Part shown: piece by piece, positions 37,001-50,035 of the stretch
How positions within the stretch are numbered: the first letter of the stretch is position 1
Layout: every line of letters starts with the position of its first letter
Source of the DNA: Trochalopteron elliotii
Lineage: Eukaryota; Chordata; Aves; Passeriformes; Leiothrichidae
Direction: 5' to 3'
NCBI GenBank assembly: GCA_024734555.1
Contig: JANPWX010000080.1
Coordinates: 2,073,939 to 2,137,938, forward strand
Length of the DNA stretch: 64,000 nucleotides
Notes under the pieces: model-generated
The model's database searches: none
What the model saw: the letters and a program-made list of their open reading frames with translations, nothing else
What the model was told of the DNA's origin: nothing
Made by a program: the position numbers and the translations under genes

Positions 37001-37329
37001 TCAACTGTTGAATTAGGTGGATATTATCTTCTGAAGATTGTAACAACAGAATAGTGTACCATGCTTGAAAGTTTGCATGTACAGTTTGAAAATATCTTAG
37101 TTTATTGATCCTTTATTCAGAAAGTGAACCTATATGATGCAGTTTAAGTGTCCAGATTCAGCCTGGATGGAGAAAACCCAGTGAATATGGAGAATAATAA
37201 TAATTTTGAATGCTGCCTTGAACCTACGCGTGGTCTCAGTAGGATTTGGTTTTGCCATGGCTGAACAACTTGCCTACAATAAAAGTGGCACCTCTCTTAA
37301 CCTTCAGTGGATAAGGATCTGCTGGTTGC
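34036..37329. other. Non-coding stretch, no gene seen
   Basis: A minus-strand frame at 35635-35789 follows an excellent acceptor, but it overlaps words (cactgacttttatgaag, ggacttcagtgagg) that look like an ancient dispersed amniote repeat with the theme ttgacttcaatgg. Similar words recur near 35350 and 52680. Otherwise this is unique AT-rich sequence. Confidence 0.45.
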
Positions 37330-37511
37330 ATATTCCCTGCAGTTTCCCAGAGGAGCTGTGGATGCCCCATCCCTGGAAGTGTTCAAGGCCAGGTTGGATG
37401 GGTCTCTGAGCAACCTGGTCCAGTGAAAGATGTCCCTGCCCATGGCAGGAGGTTGGAACTACCTGATCTTTAAGAGTTTTTCCAGCCCAAACCATTTGAT
37501 GATTCTATGAC
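37330..37511 (+). mobile_element. CR1 LINE 3' fragment
   Basis: The text ttcccagaggagctgtggat, gccccatccctggaagtgtt, aaggccaggttggatggg, tgtccctgcccatggcagga and the tail gattctatga match the avian CR1 3' region in the sense direction. The copy is 5'-truncated, as usual for CR1, and keeps only the end of the reverse-transcriptase frame and the 3' untranslated region. Sequence decay is moderate. Confidence 0.93.
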
Positions 37512-37723
37512 TCCTTCCCAACATTTACTGACTTGATCCAGTCAATGGATAGTCTGCTTTCCTGACAGCTGATCATCAGCAAGAGTGACTTGCTCTAGTA
37601 GACACATGTGTCTCTTCAGGAATGATGGACTGTAGTTCATCCTGAGGTACAAATGAAGCTCAGAAGGGATGATTAAAGGGCTGCTTGACTGTCCTAAGGT
37701 AACAGTCCAACATCCCAGGACAA

Positions 37724-37945
37724 CATAGAATCATAGAATCTTGTGGGTTGGAAAACAGCCTTGAGGTCTTTAAGTCCAACTATAAAGCTCATCCTGCCAA
37801 GTCCCCCACTGAACCATGTCCCTAAGTATCACATTTACACATCTTTTAAATACCTCCAGGGATGGTGACTCGACACTTCCCTGGACAAACTGATGGTTGA
37901 CAACAGTTGGAGTAAAGAAATTTTTCCTGATACCTTATCCTCTCT
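37724..37945 (-). mobile_element. CR1 LINE 3' fragment, opposite orientation
   Basis: It begins catagaatcatagaatc, then gggttggaaaacagcc, gtcccccactgaaccatgtc, cctccagggatggtgactc and agaaatttttcctgatac. These match the reverse complement of a CR1 subfamily different from that of the copy 213 bases upstream. The 3' ends of the two copies face each other. Confidence 0.92.
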
Positions 37946-40900
37946 TCTGTTAGATGCAGCCTTTCTGACACATCTGAGTTCATCTCATCCAACCTACCAG
38001 AGGAACTTGTAGCCAGTTCATCCAAAATTTTACCATGAGTTTTTATATTTTCAAATCCACCTACATATCCAGAAATATTCCTCCTGAGCTGTTACAAAAA
38101 AGCATGTGTTACCAGCTGTGCTCTAAAAGAAAAAACAGCTTTAATAGCCTGCTGTAAGTCCCCTTTATCCAGGACTATACATTAAATAAAGTATGCATTA
38201 TAAATTTTGATATATTTACTCCTTTATTTTGAGACAATTTATTCAGTCTCCAAAATACTTCCATCAACATTTTGGCTTGACTGTCCAGAAACCTCCTTAA
38301 ATGGAACAGGTACATTAGGTTCTGCACTTAGGAAATTCTGAATTGTCCAGTTGTTGTTAATCATCATTTTGGTGGGCCTATTTCTGGTCTTTATGAAGAA
38401 ACAGTGTGCTTGGAAAGATGCAGAAGTCTAAGCATGAGCTTTGAGCAGGTTTCTTGCTAAAGTTCAGTAGAAAAGTGTAACATTTACAGAGGAATTGAAA
38501 TGCTCCTTAGCAATGCAGTATTCCTATGAGAAACTCACTAAATGATCACAGAATCAAAGACTACAAATGAAATCTTTTGCATCTCTCTAGAGAAGCAATT
38601 CAAACATTTCGTGTTTATTTTGCAAACAATCAACTTAATAATCTGGTTATTTTTGTAGAAATGGTAACTTGTTTGTAACTTTGTATTAAAAGACACAAGT
38701 CAATTAGATTGCAATATCCTGCACTCAGAGTTTCAAGGATGGCCCTAGAATCCTAAGTGAGCTTCTCTCAGCTATGTGTTAGGGTAGCATCCTTATTTAA
38801 AAATCACTAATTAGTGTTGACTCATTTTGTGCAAGAGGGTGATGATTTGCAGGGAGCAAGGAAGGTGTTGAATATTTCTTTTTAACTTCATTGCCTAGTC
38901 TATAGTCTCAGGCCTTATTTATTGTCCACTGTGCCAGCTAATGCAATCCAAACCTGCACTGCTCTTGAAATTACTAATTTCTTTTTACTATTTTCAATGG
39001 CATTCAATGGCATAGAATTATTTGAACATTTCCCCAACAAGTTTTTCTGTGTTAGGGAAGAAAGAATATTATCCCCATTTTATAGCAGGGAAGGTGTAAA
39101 TTTGCTGAACAGTGATAAGAAGTCAGCATGACTAAAACTCTTTTTTGAATTTATGTTCTTTCAGTGACATTGCATGTCCTTTTGTACCTGTATTATGTGC
39201 AAGGGTAAATAGGAATTTTGACTTCTTGTTTTTCTATCATTCATTATGTGGCCTCTGTCTATTACACCATTCTTTATTTGGACGGTCTCAGTCTCTTTCA
39301 GCTTTGCACATTGGGATTTTCCTTTAGGCTCCCATCATTTTCACTGCTCACATCTAGACATTTCTGCTCTAGAGAGGATAATATCAAAATTCTCTTTGAT
39401 TGTCAACTCTCTGTCTCTCTCTCAATGTTTTAATCTGGATGAGGTTTGTTTAAAGCAGAATAGATTCCACAAAATTACTACAACGGGGACAGTATCACTG
39501 CTGGCTTACTTGGTGCTAGGACTGAAAAATCCCTTTCAGTGACAATGAATGTGTGTGCCATCAGCCAGCTCTGACAGAGGATGCTGGCTAGTGTTAATTT
39601 TATTGCTGGTGGTTTCATGAAACAAAATTCTGACTGTTGAGAATTAGACTTAGCTAAATGAGCTTAGTTTGGAGAGACCACGGCAGGAGCCAGAATGGTC
39701 CTTTGCAATGATTGGAGTTTGATCTAAAAAGGAGCATACAGAATGAATATACCATATCTAAACCACTCAGTAACTTGTATTTATTATTCAGACTGGCATT
39801 CACTTACGTGAAAACTATGTCTTTAAATCGGAAACAATATTAAGTAATTAACATAAATATATCCACTCCAGCAACAAACTGTTATAAAAGTAACACAAGA
39901 TGTAAATTTGGGAGGGCTACTGATGAGGTGGATCAGTGTGTTCTTGAAGCCTGGGCCAAGGATACTGTTTATGGCAGTTAGAAAATCGTGTTCACAACTG
40001 TAAAACTTAAAGGCAGGGCCTTACCATTCCAGGTTTTTCAGAGGAAGCCAAGTCCTTGAGGAACTGTAGAATTTCAATTATGTTCCTTGCTGCAATTTTT
40101 CTTTGGTTGCTTGCAATGACTATTCTTCTTTTCCATACCGGTACAAATGTGGGCACTGAATCATGTTTTGGTGTCCTGTCACTATGCATCACTGTGATCA
40201 CACAGCAGCTAATGGTGCATGGGCTGAGCACAACATCACTGTTCCAAACCAGCCCAACTACTAAACAAGAGAGGCAGTAAAAGGAGAAACTCCTGCTGAT
40301 GGCAGGAACTTTTCTTTTATCTGAGAATAAATTACTGAGAAGGTAATTGGTGAATTCCCAATGGGAAAAAAAACTTGATTCTGTCTGAGCATAGGTTACC
40401 AAATGTACCATCATAAAGTAATTGATTTTGTGATATATCTGGTAGGGACGTAGTTGAGACTATTGAACTTTTCACTTAGGGCCTCAGGGTGAACTTGAAC
40501 CAAGCTTCCAAAGGTGAAGAACCAGTGCTTGACATGTTCAGGGTTTTGCACTCTTAACAGCCTCTTTAACTTTCATTTTGTGCTTTTACCAAGATCTAGA
40601 TTTGCACAGAGTCTCATTAAGATGGTTGAGTTGTCATTGGAGATAATCACCAAAGGAATGTGTTATAAAAGGAGAAAAAAAGTATGTCTAGAAAGTCTGA
40701 ATAATTTTTTTATGCTGTTGTTTTAGTGAAGAGGCTTTGGATACTGATAGAAAAGTTACTATAGCTATAGGGCACATTTAATTGCATTTTAGAAATTTCT
40801 TTTAATCCAGTAATAACAAAAAATTAAATCAGTGCTGACATTTTTTTGTTGCCAGAAGAAGGTAGTAAAAGGGTAAAGAAATAATTGTTAGTTCTGAGAA

Positions 40901-42573
40901 TATAATTAGCAACTTTAATGCTTTAATCTAAAAAATGCATATTTTGAGCCTGGGTGAATGATTAAAGAAAAGATATTGAAAGCCTTTGAAATTTCTAACT
41001 GTTTGTTTTTAATTGTAAATTATGATCACTATAATTAGCTCATTTAGTACATTTATAATGTAAACAAATATGAATATACAGAACTTCAGTGATCTATTTC
41101 AGGGCAAATAAGAGCAAGATTGTGACCCTGGGCTCTATTTATTAAACCTTTCTTGTAGTGTTTGGCACTGTTTCATTCTTTCATACCATTTTCCCCCCCT
41201 TTTTTCCAGAAGATAAAAGAAAGCTGTACATAATATTTGCAGGTCTCTTCTGAGGTCTTAATGCATCTGGAACTACACTGAAGAAAACACAGATAGAAAT
41301 CTGGTCCTTTTTGTGCTCCGTTTAACTCTGAAGCTTTCTTAAAGCTGGAGTTTTTATCATGTTAGAAAGTAAATACTGCATGTTTTCTTAAACACTAGGC
41401 TGTTAATACTGAGCAATTAGATGAACTGAAAGTAATGCTATTTTTCAGCTAGACTTACTATTTCCATAGCTATCTATCTGCAGAAATGCAGTGTGTCTGA
41501 TACTGCTGTCCTGTTTCCTGGTGATGCACTTTGTGTAGCATCCTGGCACCAGGTTTCAGGAATCTGCTCCTTTCCTGATACACGTGCTGCCCTCCACATC
41601 ATAGTAACACAAATAGGAGCTGCCTGCCCAAGACTCCCTGCATGCTGATGGAAACACTTAATGAGTAACAGGATGTTATTCCCGCACCAAGTTCAAAGAT
41701 TAAAATTTGGGGTTTAGTCTCAGCATTATTTTTGCAGAAAGACATCTTTTGTTACATTTCCAGAGCTCAGTTATCATGCTGTGACACACTGCATCCAGTT
41801 CTGATAAGTCATGGAAAGTTATGATTAATTAAGCTCCTTATGAATAGAGAAGGCTTCCCTGAAGGTTGAAACTGGCCTCTAACTTGAGATTTTAAATCAT
41901 TGTTGAAGTGTTTTGACTAGGCTGCCTTTGTGTACACTAAACAGTTTAAGGTTACTTCTTAATCCAGTGGTGCCTGTTTTATGATGTTCACTTGCTGCAA
42001 TTGAATGCCATTCTGTTCATCACTGCCAGCTGTCTCCTTGGGATCCTCTAGTAACTAAATTGTTTTATCTCAGAGGAATGAATTGTCAATAACAAGCAAA
42101 TAATAACTTTTCTGCTGAATTTTCAAGATTAAAAAACCCCTCTTCTTCTGTCATATCTCGCTTGTTTTGTAAAGGATAGTTGCTCTGTTCTTGCACTGTG
42201 AGCCTTCAGGAGTTAAATGTTTATAGCATGACACAAAGGTAGAAGAGGTACATATTGCAGCAGTGTATTCACCATATTCTGTGGATATTTTTTAGCTGAA
42301 GGAAGTAAGCCCTGGTTATTACAGCTGTCACGGTGACATCTGATCCTTCAGTATCCGTGACTTCCTCACCCACCATATGACCCTGATCACGGCCATGATT
42401 CTCTGTCTGCTACTAAAGTGGGAAAGGTCTTGGCCCTCCAGGTGCTGTTTCAAGTCTGAAATAGCAGCTTGTCTGTCACACTCTCTCTGCTGAACTTACT
42501 GCTTAAGGACCAAGCAAAAATGTTTAATGTAGAAAGGGTCTCATGCAGCAACAAAGTAAAGAATGTGTCTTAC
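37946..42573. other. Non-coding stretch, no gene seen
   Basis: The longest frame is 135 codons on the minus strand (40007-40414), with no splice support or family likeness. A very strong plus-strand acceptor (ttccccccctttttt then ccag) ends at 41209 without a matching donor. A 13-base inverted repeat tgtcac-g-gtgaca lies at 42326-42338. Otherwise this is unique sequence. Confidence 0.45.
38994..39013. repeat. 10-base tandem duplication
   Basis: The unit tcaatggcat occurs twice in a row. It is a minor slippage product. Confidence 0.9.
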
Positions 42574-42769
42574 GTCTGTTCAGGGTTGATGTAGAACTGG
42601 GGTGCTGAGAGTGCATCAGTTCTTAAAAATGAACACATGTTAAAGCAAATTTGAGGCTTAATCTCAACAATTATATTTTTGCACTTCCTTTCTTCTTTTG
42701 GGAAACACACTGCTTGAAAGTCATGAGAGGTACCTTTAAATTTCACAAAAGAATGGGGGCGTATAATAG
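42574..42769 (-). CDS. Candidate internal coding exon
   Basis: This minus-strand segment of 64 whole codons has a donor GAC followed by GTAAGA. The translation is protein-like, with a Lys/Glu-rich centre (FPKEERKCKNIIVEIKPQI) flanked by alternating polar and hydrophobic residues, as in a beta-rich domain. The only possible acceptor (aattatcgag) is weak, and the frame runs open upstream to 42836. The donor leaves two bases of a codon, in phase with the start of 23804-24200. I cannot assign a family. Confidence 0.27.
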
Positions 42770-45700
42770 CTCGATAATTTCCATGAGTCAAAATTGAAAA
42801 TTTTAAAAATATTGTTATACAAAAATTGATATCCAAAGCAGATCTTAACTGAATTTGGGAAAAAATGAGCTGACAAGCAAAAATGTTGCATGAAACTATA
42901 TTTAAAAACTCTAAAGCTCTAAAGCAAAGTCTAGAATTGTGCAGCTAAAATGAATGGAGCTTCCCATGATGTGCATTTTTTGCCTCCTTAGTAAGTACCT
43001 TGTTTATGGTATTAATTTAGAACTTGCTTAACCTAGGCAACGTGAAAGACTTAGACAGAATACTTTTTTATGCAAATAGATAGGGCTTATCAGGCCTACG
43101 TAATTTTTAAGAATGAGGCATTGGAAAAGATTCTGTACACAAGATAACAGAGCTGGCCTAACTGGCTATTGCTCTGTACATTGTGCAAGTTTGACACAGC
43201 AGTTGTCACATGTTTCCAGCCCTGAATGCTTATCTTTTTAAGCCCTGTAGTGTTGTTAAATTCATGTAAATAGGTATGTGGGGCTTGACAACCAAGAACC
43301 AGTGTTTGTATATTGAAATTCAGCTGCATCTGGACTGAACCAGAAATTAAGTAGATGTGATGCCAGAGTAATAAAGTGGCTGGATAACCAGCTTCTATAA
43401 GTTTAGGAGTGATTTTAGGTTCTTAAATGCAGTATTACAAAACTATTTTTTCTGGCTTTGATGGATGTGCCTGTGAGCATCTGACCTACAATTCCTCCTC
43501 TAATGCAGAGGGAGGGGCATTTCTGGGCAGAGTGCTTCTGGTCAGCTTTGTCAAGGTAGTGCTGAGTTTCTTACAGTGACCCCCATGATCAGGAAATCTT
43601 AACAAGCACAGCTGCAGCATGTTACATTGAAAAATGTTTTTCTTTGAAATAGAACTATACACATTTTAATACCCTTTGCAATATATTCTGGATTGCAGTT
43701 GCAAATACCATTTTTTATGGCATGAAAAGTCCTCTCTTCATGTTTTGTCAGAAGCATATGTCCATGTGTAATGATATACATATTTAATATGTATATATGC
43801 TCACATAGTGTATGTGTATGTATATCAAGTGACTTCATAGCTCATGTTAAGATAATACCATCCTTTAAAAATAAAACCTTACAAAATTTTATGTAGTTGT
43901 AAACGAAAGTTATGAAGTTATATGTGAAGTTAAAAGGTTATAAATGCAGTTCTGCTTATCTTAGTGGAAAACCAGATCAGAAATTGTCAGCAGACTACTT
44001 TTAGAAGAGTTCTGTCATGACTCTGAAGATGCAAACCAAGATAGACAAGGATTTAGAGCTGATGCAAAAAGAGAAGGGAGGGTATGTGTTCCTGAGAGAA
44101 AACTATAAAAAGAAATGTAAAAAGTGGGAAAATGAAGGTGTGTTCACTCTGAGCATATGTTAGACATTAACTCATAGCAAGCAGGGCTTTGCTCTCTGTT
44201 AAAGGAAAAACTTAAATTCTGTTGAATAAGGGACACAGAGCAAGCCTACTGGATTGGACAAAATCTTGTTTCCCTTTATGGAATAACCAGAATGGCTGAA
44301 TGTTCTCTGTGTGTCCTTGATCCATTTGGTGTCTGGATTTGCACTGCTCTTTAAAACAGTATTTACTGTAAACAAAAATGTCAGACAATTAGAACATTTG
44401 GGGGCTAGAGACGGGATTATGGGGTTCCACCAATTCTTCTATTTTCACTTTGTTTTCTTCTAAAAGTTAAAAAAGGTTGTTAAAAATTGTCTGTCATTTG
44501 TCTATGGACAAATGAAATGCTTTGGGTGTTGGGCTCTCCAGAGTGTAAGTCTGTGTTTGTTCATTTTCAGGCAAAGCCTTGGTCATCACTATGCTCATAA
44601 GTCTTCCACAGTGATTATGACTAGGGTCTTTAAATGATATTGTAATTACCATTATTCACAGTAATGGCTTACTAGTAATAATTACTAATAATCTTGATAA
44701 TCCCCTAAGGAAAAAATACTATAGGTGGAAAGCCACAGATGGAGTCATTATAACAAAGAGACACTTGTTTCTTGTGTCCTTCTTGTAATAAAGTAATTAA
44801 TTCCCAGCTTTTTTTGAGGGTGATGAAGAGATTTCTGAAGAAACTTCACACATAACAGCACTCTCTGCCCACTGCCCCAAAAACTAAGAGTGGAAGAATG
44901 AGCAGGCCTCTGTCCTGATTCCTGTGAAAAGTTCAAGCAGCAAATACAGCTTATTTCCATCCAGCCTTCTGTCTGTCCTTCACTATTTCTTCATCCTAAT
45001 TTTCATGGATTTCTGTGTTTTCATAAGGCTGTAGTGTGCGGTAGACAAAAAGTATAGTATTTATAGCTTGGTAGACAACATCTTCCCAGAAAATTTTCAT
45101 TAAACCTCCTTCTCACAGGATATGTTGCCAAATATGCATTGTTTTTATATATTTAAATTCTCTTTTTAAAAATGTGCACAAAGATCTGGCTGTGTTTATC
45201 TATGACTTTAAAAGAGCAACAATCAAAAGGAACTGTGTACCGTGATCATTTAGTCTTCAGACTCAATAAAAAATTTCTTACTCACTTCTACAAGTGCATC
45301 TCTTGCCAGTGATTTGTCCCATATACAGAATGTACCTGCAGCTCTTGGTGTCATGGAGGGCAAAGAGGCAAATATTTCTCATAGGCAGGTGAAATAACGT
45401 AATCTTGAATGATGTGCTCAGATTTTTTCAATAAATGTTTTTCGTCACTACAGAGCTTTATACAACAGCAGTAAAGGCAAGAAAGGAAATTAGAAACACA
45501 GCTGAGACTGCATCTCATACTTAATAATGGCCCAAAATTCTTACTGTTTATTAAAACTAACACCCCTTGTCAAGGTGTTGATCAAAAATTCTCTGCAGTC
45601 TCTTTTCTTTGATCTTTTCATTTTAGAAACCACAGATATTTTTTGCCATTTCTTTATTTAGTTTTATGTCTAAAACATTGAAACTTAAAACTGCTTTCCA

Positions 45701-48700
45701 ATAATGTATGGTAAGGAGTAATCCCGAATTTATTGAACCAGAAAACTCATCACTAAACAAATTTGTCCACTCACAAAGAAAGGAGAATTCTGTAACACAA
45801 ATGTAAATGGTCAAAGATAGTACTAGAAAGGATGCTTTAAAAAAACCTGTCGTGTCTGTGAGCCTCATGCATCTACTGCTGTCCAGTTTGAGTATGGGCA
45901 TAACCTATTCTAATATCCACATTTACCTTTTGTTTCACCAGCTCCTTGGCTCCTGCACATGCAAAACATTTGAATTTCCTGTTGGCTCAGAGGTGAGATT
46001 TATAACATTTATTAAAGCTGCTTTTCACTGTGAGTTTACTGGGCAGAAAGCCTAAGAGGGCCTTTTTTTTTAAGGGGCTTTAATTGCTTGGATTTACCAG
46101 AGGGGTGAACATTATGCTTTCTTTGCAGCACCACTATCCACTAAGATTGCCAGGTGTTGAATTTCCCTAGAGGTTCCCTATTTATTGAAGGAATTCATGA
46201 AATATCTATCTATCCAGAGCCAGAGCTCCTACTATCCCTTTCCCATTCATCGTCTTGATTTTGTTTCCTTCATAGCTGCTTTTGAATTTCTTGATTGATC
46301 CTGTTCATTTCTGTCTGTTCCTGTCTGTAAGTGTCCTCCCTCCTCTCTACTTGAGCACCTTGGGCATTAAAAATGGGCCAGACTTCCTTGGAACTGAATG
46401 TGCCTGAAAGCCTTTAGCTGGGATGTGGCTGCTGGTGCAGAGTCAGTGCTGGGAGTACCCTGGTGCTCTTAGCAGAGTGGGAAGGGAGGTGAACAGAGGA
46501 CAGGAAAGACAGGACAGGTAGAGGGAAGACTGAAGAGCAAAGAGGTATTTTTCAATGTTGAAAGTAAAATAGAAAAAGCCCTTTTTCTAAAGTAAAGTAA
46601 AGTAGAAATAGCCCTTTAAAATCCATGAATGGACTTCTCAACAGATGGCAACCCTACTGTCAAGCGAGCCCCAGGCAGGCAGACCATAACTGTTAGCAAG
46701 TGTATTGTTAAGGGAATTTACTAATTTACTGATGGAGCAGCCTCTTCAGCTGAAGAATAAATTGGAATATTTTGGTGCATTTCCTTTAAAAAGTCATCCA
46801 CTTTTGAGTCTATGTATTAAAATTGCATAGTCTTAAATGGGAGTCTCCTTCGCTAAACAAAAGATATGCAAATTACATTTCAAGATTTATATTATGATAA
46901 AAACTGAAACACAAAAGAGACATTATCTTGCAAAAATGTAAAAGTACATTGCTTCATGAGTCTATAATGATATAATGAGATGTTGATGTAGTTTAAAATG
47001 TCAGAAGGGAGACAATGACCTTAAAAGTTTAAGGCAGACACATTAATATTGATTGATTTTTAAGAGATTAAACAGCAAGAATATATCTATACATAGGCTG
47101 GATATTGGATTGTTTGAAAATTTGAGATGAGATACAGAACATTATGGTCTTGTAATGCTTTAGACTTAATAGCAAGAACATACATTATATGCAGCCATTT
47201 GTATTACAGGAAACCAGATGATGATTTGCCCTGAATTTATCAGACTATTTCTTATAAAAACCAGTGGTGTTTGACAAAGCTACATGATAATTTCTGGCTT
47301 AAGTACAAATGCTGCTCTGTCATAGATGTCAAAATAGTCTTAATGTTGTTTGTTGGTTGGTTTGTTTTTAATCCTGTTGTGTATCTATGTAAATCTGTAT
47401 GGTGTATTACAATTATTTTATATACGCACACATACCACATTCCTAAAATATATTGAGCACTGTAAAACCTCAACATACCTTCTGGCCTTGAACCAAATAA
47501 TGTGACTGTACATCAGACATCATGTCTTTTCTTTTTTTCCCTATTTTTTGTCAAACTGGAAGAAAGTTGTCAGTAACACTTCTTGTTTAATTAAGTTTAG
47601 GCTCATACTTATACCCATGGTTATTCCAGCAAAGTCATAAAGAAATGTACTTCTCATTGATGAGGCAGGTGTTAAATATTGTGATATTTATTATTCCCTT
47701 GGGGCAGTTTATTTTATCATCTCAGGTCGATGAAGTTTCTTCTCACTCACAGATAAGCTGTACTCTTAATGAGACTTCCACTGGCCAGAGAAATCAGGAT
47801 GTTGGTCATGGTTGGCCCTTTAGACTTTTAGGAACCAGGCCAAACCTTGGACTTGGAATTCACCTTGCAAGAGAGAACAAGTCTAACCAGCAGGAGATGG
47901 ACCATCTTGCTGAGAAGAGATCCTGAAGCATTGTACAAGCTGGAAATTTTCATTCAGAATCAGACCTCACAAAACATGAGGCAGATAAACATAAGGTCTA
48001 GACGACATTTATAAAAAGATTTTTTAAAATATCACTTTCCAACAAATCATTAGTCTTTTTTTCTCTGCACATATGAAGTGACAGAAAATCAATATCTGAA
48101 GGAAAGAGAACAGGTGGGAACCTGGAGTTAAGCAGAACATTTTGCATATTAGAGAATTCTTGTTTTCCATGAAGCAAAGACAAGAAAAATTATTGTGTGG
48201 CCACTTTGCCTCCAGATTTAATTTTTTTTTAATAGAAAAAGGTGGATTCTTTTGGGGAGAACTATTAAACAACCAAGTGTCTGGATGTCATTCTGTAAAT
48301 ACCTCTTCAGTTTCACCAACTGTAAAACCTGTTTTGACCTTCTAGTATAGGAAAATATCCCAAATGGCCTGTTTAATAGACCAGAGAAAGCACAGTGTCT
48401 CCAAGGGGCCTGGCATAAGTGAGCACCCAGAATCCCAGAAAGCCAAGAAATTTGAAGGCAGTCAGACTTGATTTAATTATTTTTTACTACAAGTCTCATT
48501 TCAGAGAATGATTAACGGGAGAAGAGACATAAATGGCAAAGTCTTGATCAAAGAAGCTGCTGTCAGGGTACCATCTAGATAAATTAGGAAAAGAATGCTC
48601 AGGTTTCTGTGAAAGAAGACTAATGACATCAAGTCAAGATGAAATAGAAAGGAGCAGCATTGCAGGCTGGAAATCATAAAAGACTAGCCTGCCCTGACAA

Positions 48701-49900
48701 GAAGCCCTGAGAAATTTCCCAAACTGGAAAGTAATTGGAATTGGAAAGGAATTACTTTCTGTAAGTGCCGGGTCTTGAAGTTATGCAGGACTGAAGATGA
48801 CCCAGACACCAAACTTGCATTTTGGAACCTGTCAAGACAAGTGTAGGAATCTTCTGGAAGCATCTGAAACAGCAGCTGTTAGTATCAGCTCTGCACACTG
48901 CAGGTGTTCTGCATCTCGTGTGCTCTCTCTACTGAGCTATGATCAGTCCCTTCACTTAAAAGCTCAGACAGTCCCACCTGGAGACAAGCAGACAGTGGAT
49001 AGAAGGAGACTGTGAAACCAACAGCCAGTAAACATTTGTGTAATTTGGAGAACTTGTTTACAGGAATGGCAGTCTCCTGGAGAGAGCAGTGGCCCTAGCT
49101 GGAATCAAGAGAAAGCTTTACAAGTGATCTGAATGTACTTGTGTGAAGAGAGGCATCTTAGAAGGTAGGATTGGTCTTTTGGTATACTGTAAAGGATGTC
49201 AAGAACATAAATTATAAAAAACCTCCAAACCTCTTTCAGGGGTCAGAGGTGTACTCATGGAAATCTAGTGTTTAAATAAAAATAAGATGACCCATTTCTC
49301 AGAAAACATTGAACTGTTATTTGACTATTGGCTTAGTTTTCTAAGAAACACTATTTCTTAGTATTCCTGTCTAGAGGAGCAGATCTTCCACTAGAAGTCT
49401 CCTTGCCTCAGATTTAGATTATAATATAGAGTAGCATTTCTGCAGACAAGCACTTAGTGTGATCAGTACTAAAACTGCGTGAGATTAGCTAATGTACTTT
49501 TGTGTGATGTGCAAAGTGAATGCCAGGATGTGCCATTGTACCTGACTGCAGCAGCATGAAGTTATACTTCAACAGCATTCCATCGTAATGTGGGATTTTG
49601 AAGGCAGGGAAGCGGTCTCTGGGGTGTTGCCCGTCAGCAAGAAAAGGTTTTTAAAAATAAGAAATAAAGGAAGAGTCTGAACTGATGTTTCGAACAAATA
49701 AATGGGAGCAGCAAAACTTTCAGTGGTAGTATTACGTGCCATCATAGAACAATAGCTAAATGAAGCATGTATTTAAAATTTGGTGAGAGGCTTTTGTACA
49801 TTTTAGTTCTGTTTGGCTCAGCGGGTGTGCTGCACTTTAGACTTCAGTCTCCAGGGCTGTCAATCCAACAACTTTCACAAGCACTATATTCACTTAAAAG
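42770..49900. other. Non-coding stretch, no gene seen
   Basis: A 51-base phase-0 segment at 45942-45992 (plus) is splice-flanked, and a strong minus-strand acceptor lies at 49901-49902 with no clear donor. A local duplication with AAAGT units occurs at 46561-46617. A degenerate TA/TG-rich stretch is at 43780-43815. No other structure was recognised. Confidence 0.45.
46561..46617. repeat. Local duplication with AAAGT units
   Basis: The words aaagtaaaatagaaaaagcc and aaagtagaaatagccc are near copies 38 bases apart, joined by three tandem AAGTA units. It is a small slippage product. Confidence 0.75.
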
Positions 49901-49984
49901 CTGAAAGAGAAAAATAGAAGGAGATGATGCTAATAGCACTTAGCACTTATATAGCTTTCCTTCCTGAAAGTACAGTGCAAACAT

Positions 49985-50035
49985 GAGGTAATTAACGCGT
50001 ACTTTGTCTTGGAGATGCAAATGTATCTCTAAACA
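49985..50035. promoter_or_regulatory. Clustered TAATTA, MluI-type and octamer motifs
   Basis: TAATTA (49989-49994), ACGCGT (49995-50000) and the POU octamer ATGCAAAT (50015-50022) fall within about 35 bases. The octamer sits inside an imperfect palindrome, ggagatgcaaatgtatctct. Such clustering of developmental factor sites in unique sequence suggests an enhancer. No functional evidence is available. Confidence 0.25.

Noticed and set aside
38545..38562. gatcacagaatcaaag, resembling a CR1 tail
   Set aside because: Too short and without the following ggttggaa block to call a transposon.
40007..40414. 135-codon minus-strand frame
   Set aside because: No acceptor, donor or poly(A) signal fits, and a 74-codon frame lies antisense; length is within chance.
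49701..49900. Strong minus-strand acceptor (tctatttttctctttcag) followed by an 18-codon frame
   Set aside because: The frame ends in TGA without a usable donor; kept only as a chance acceptor.
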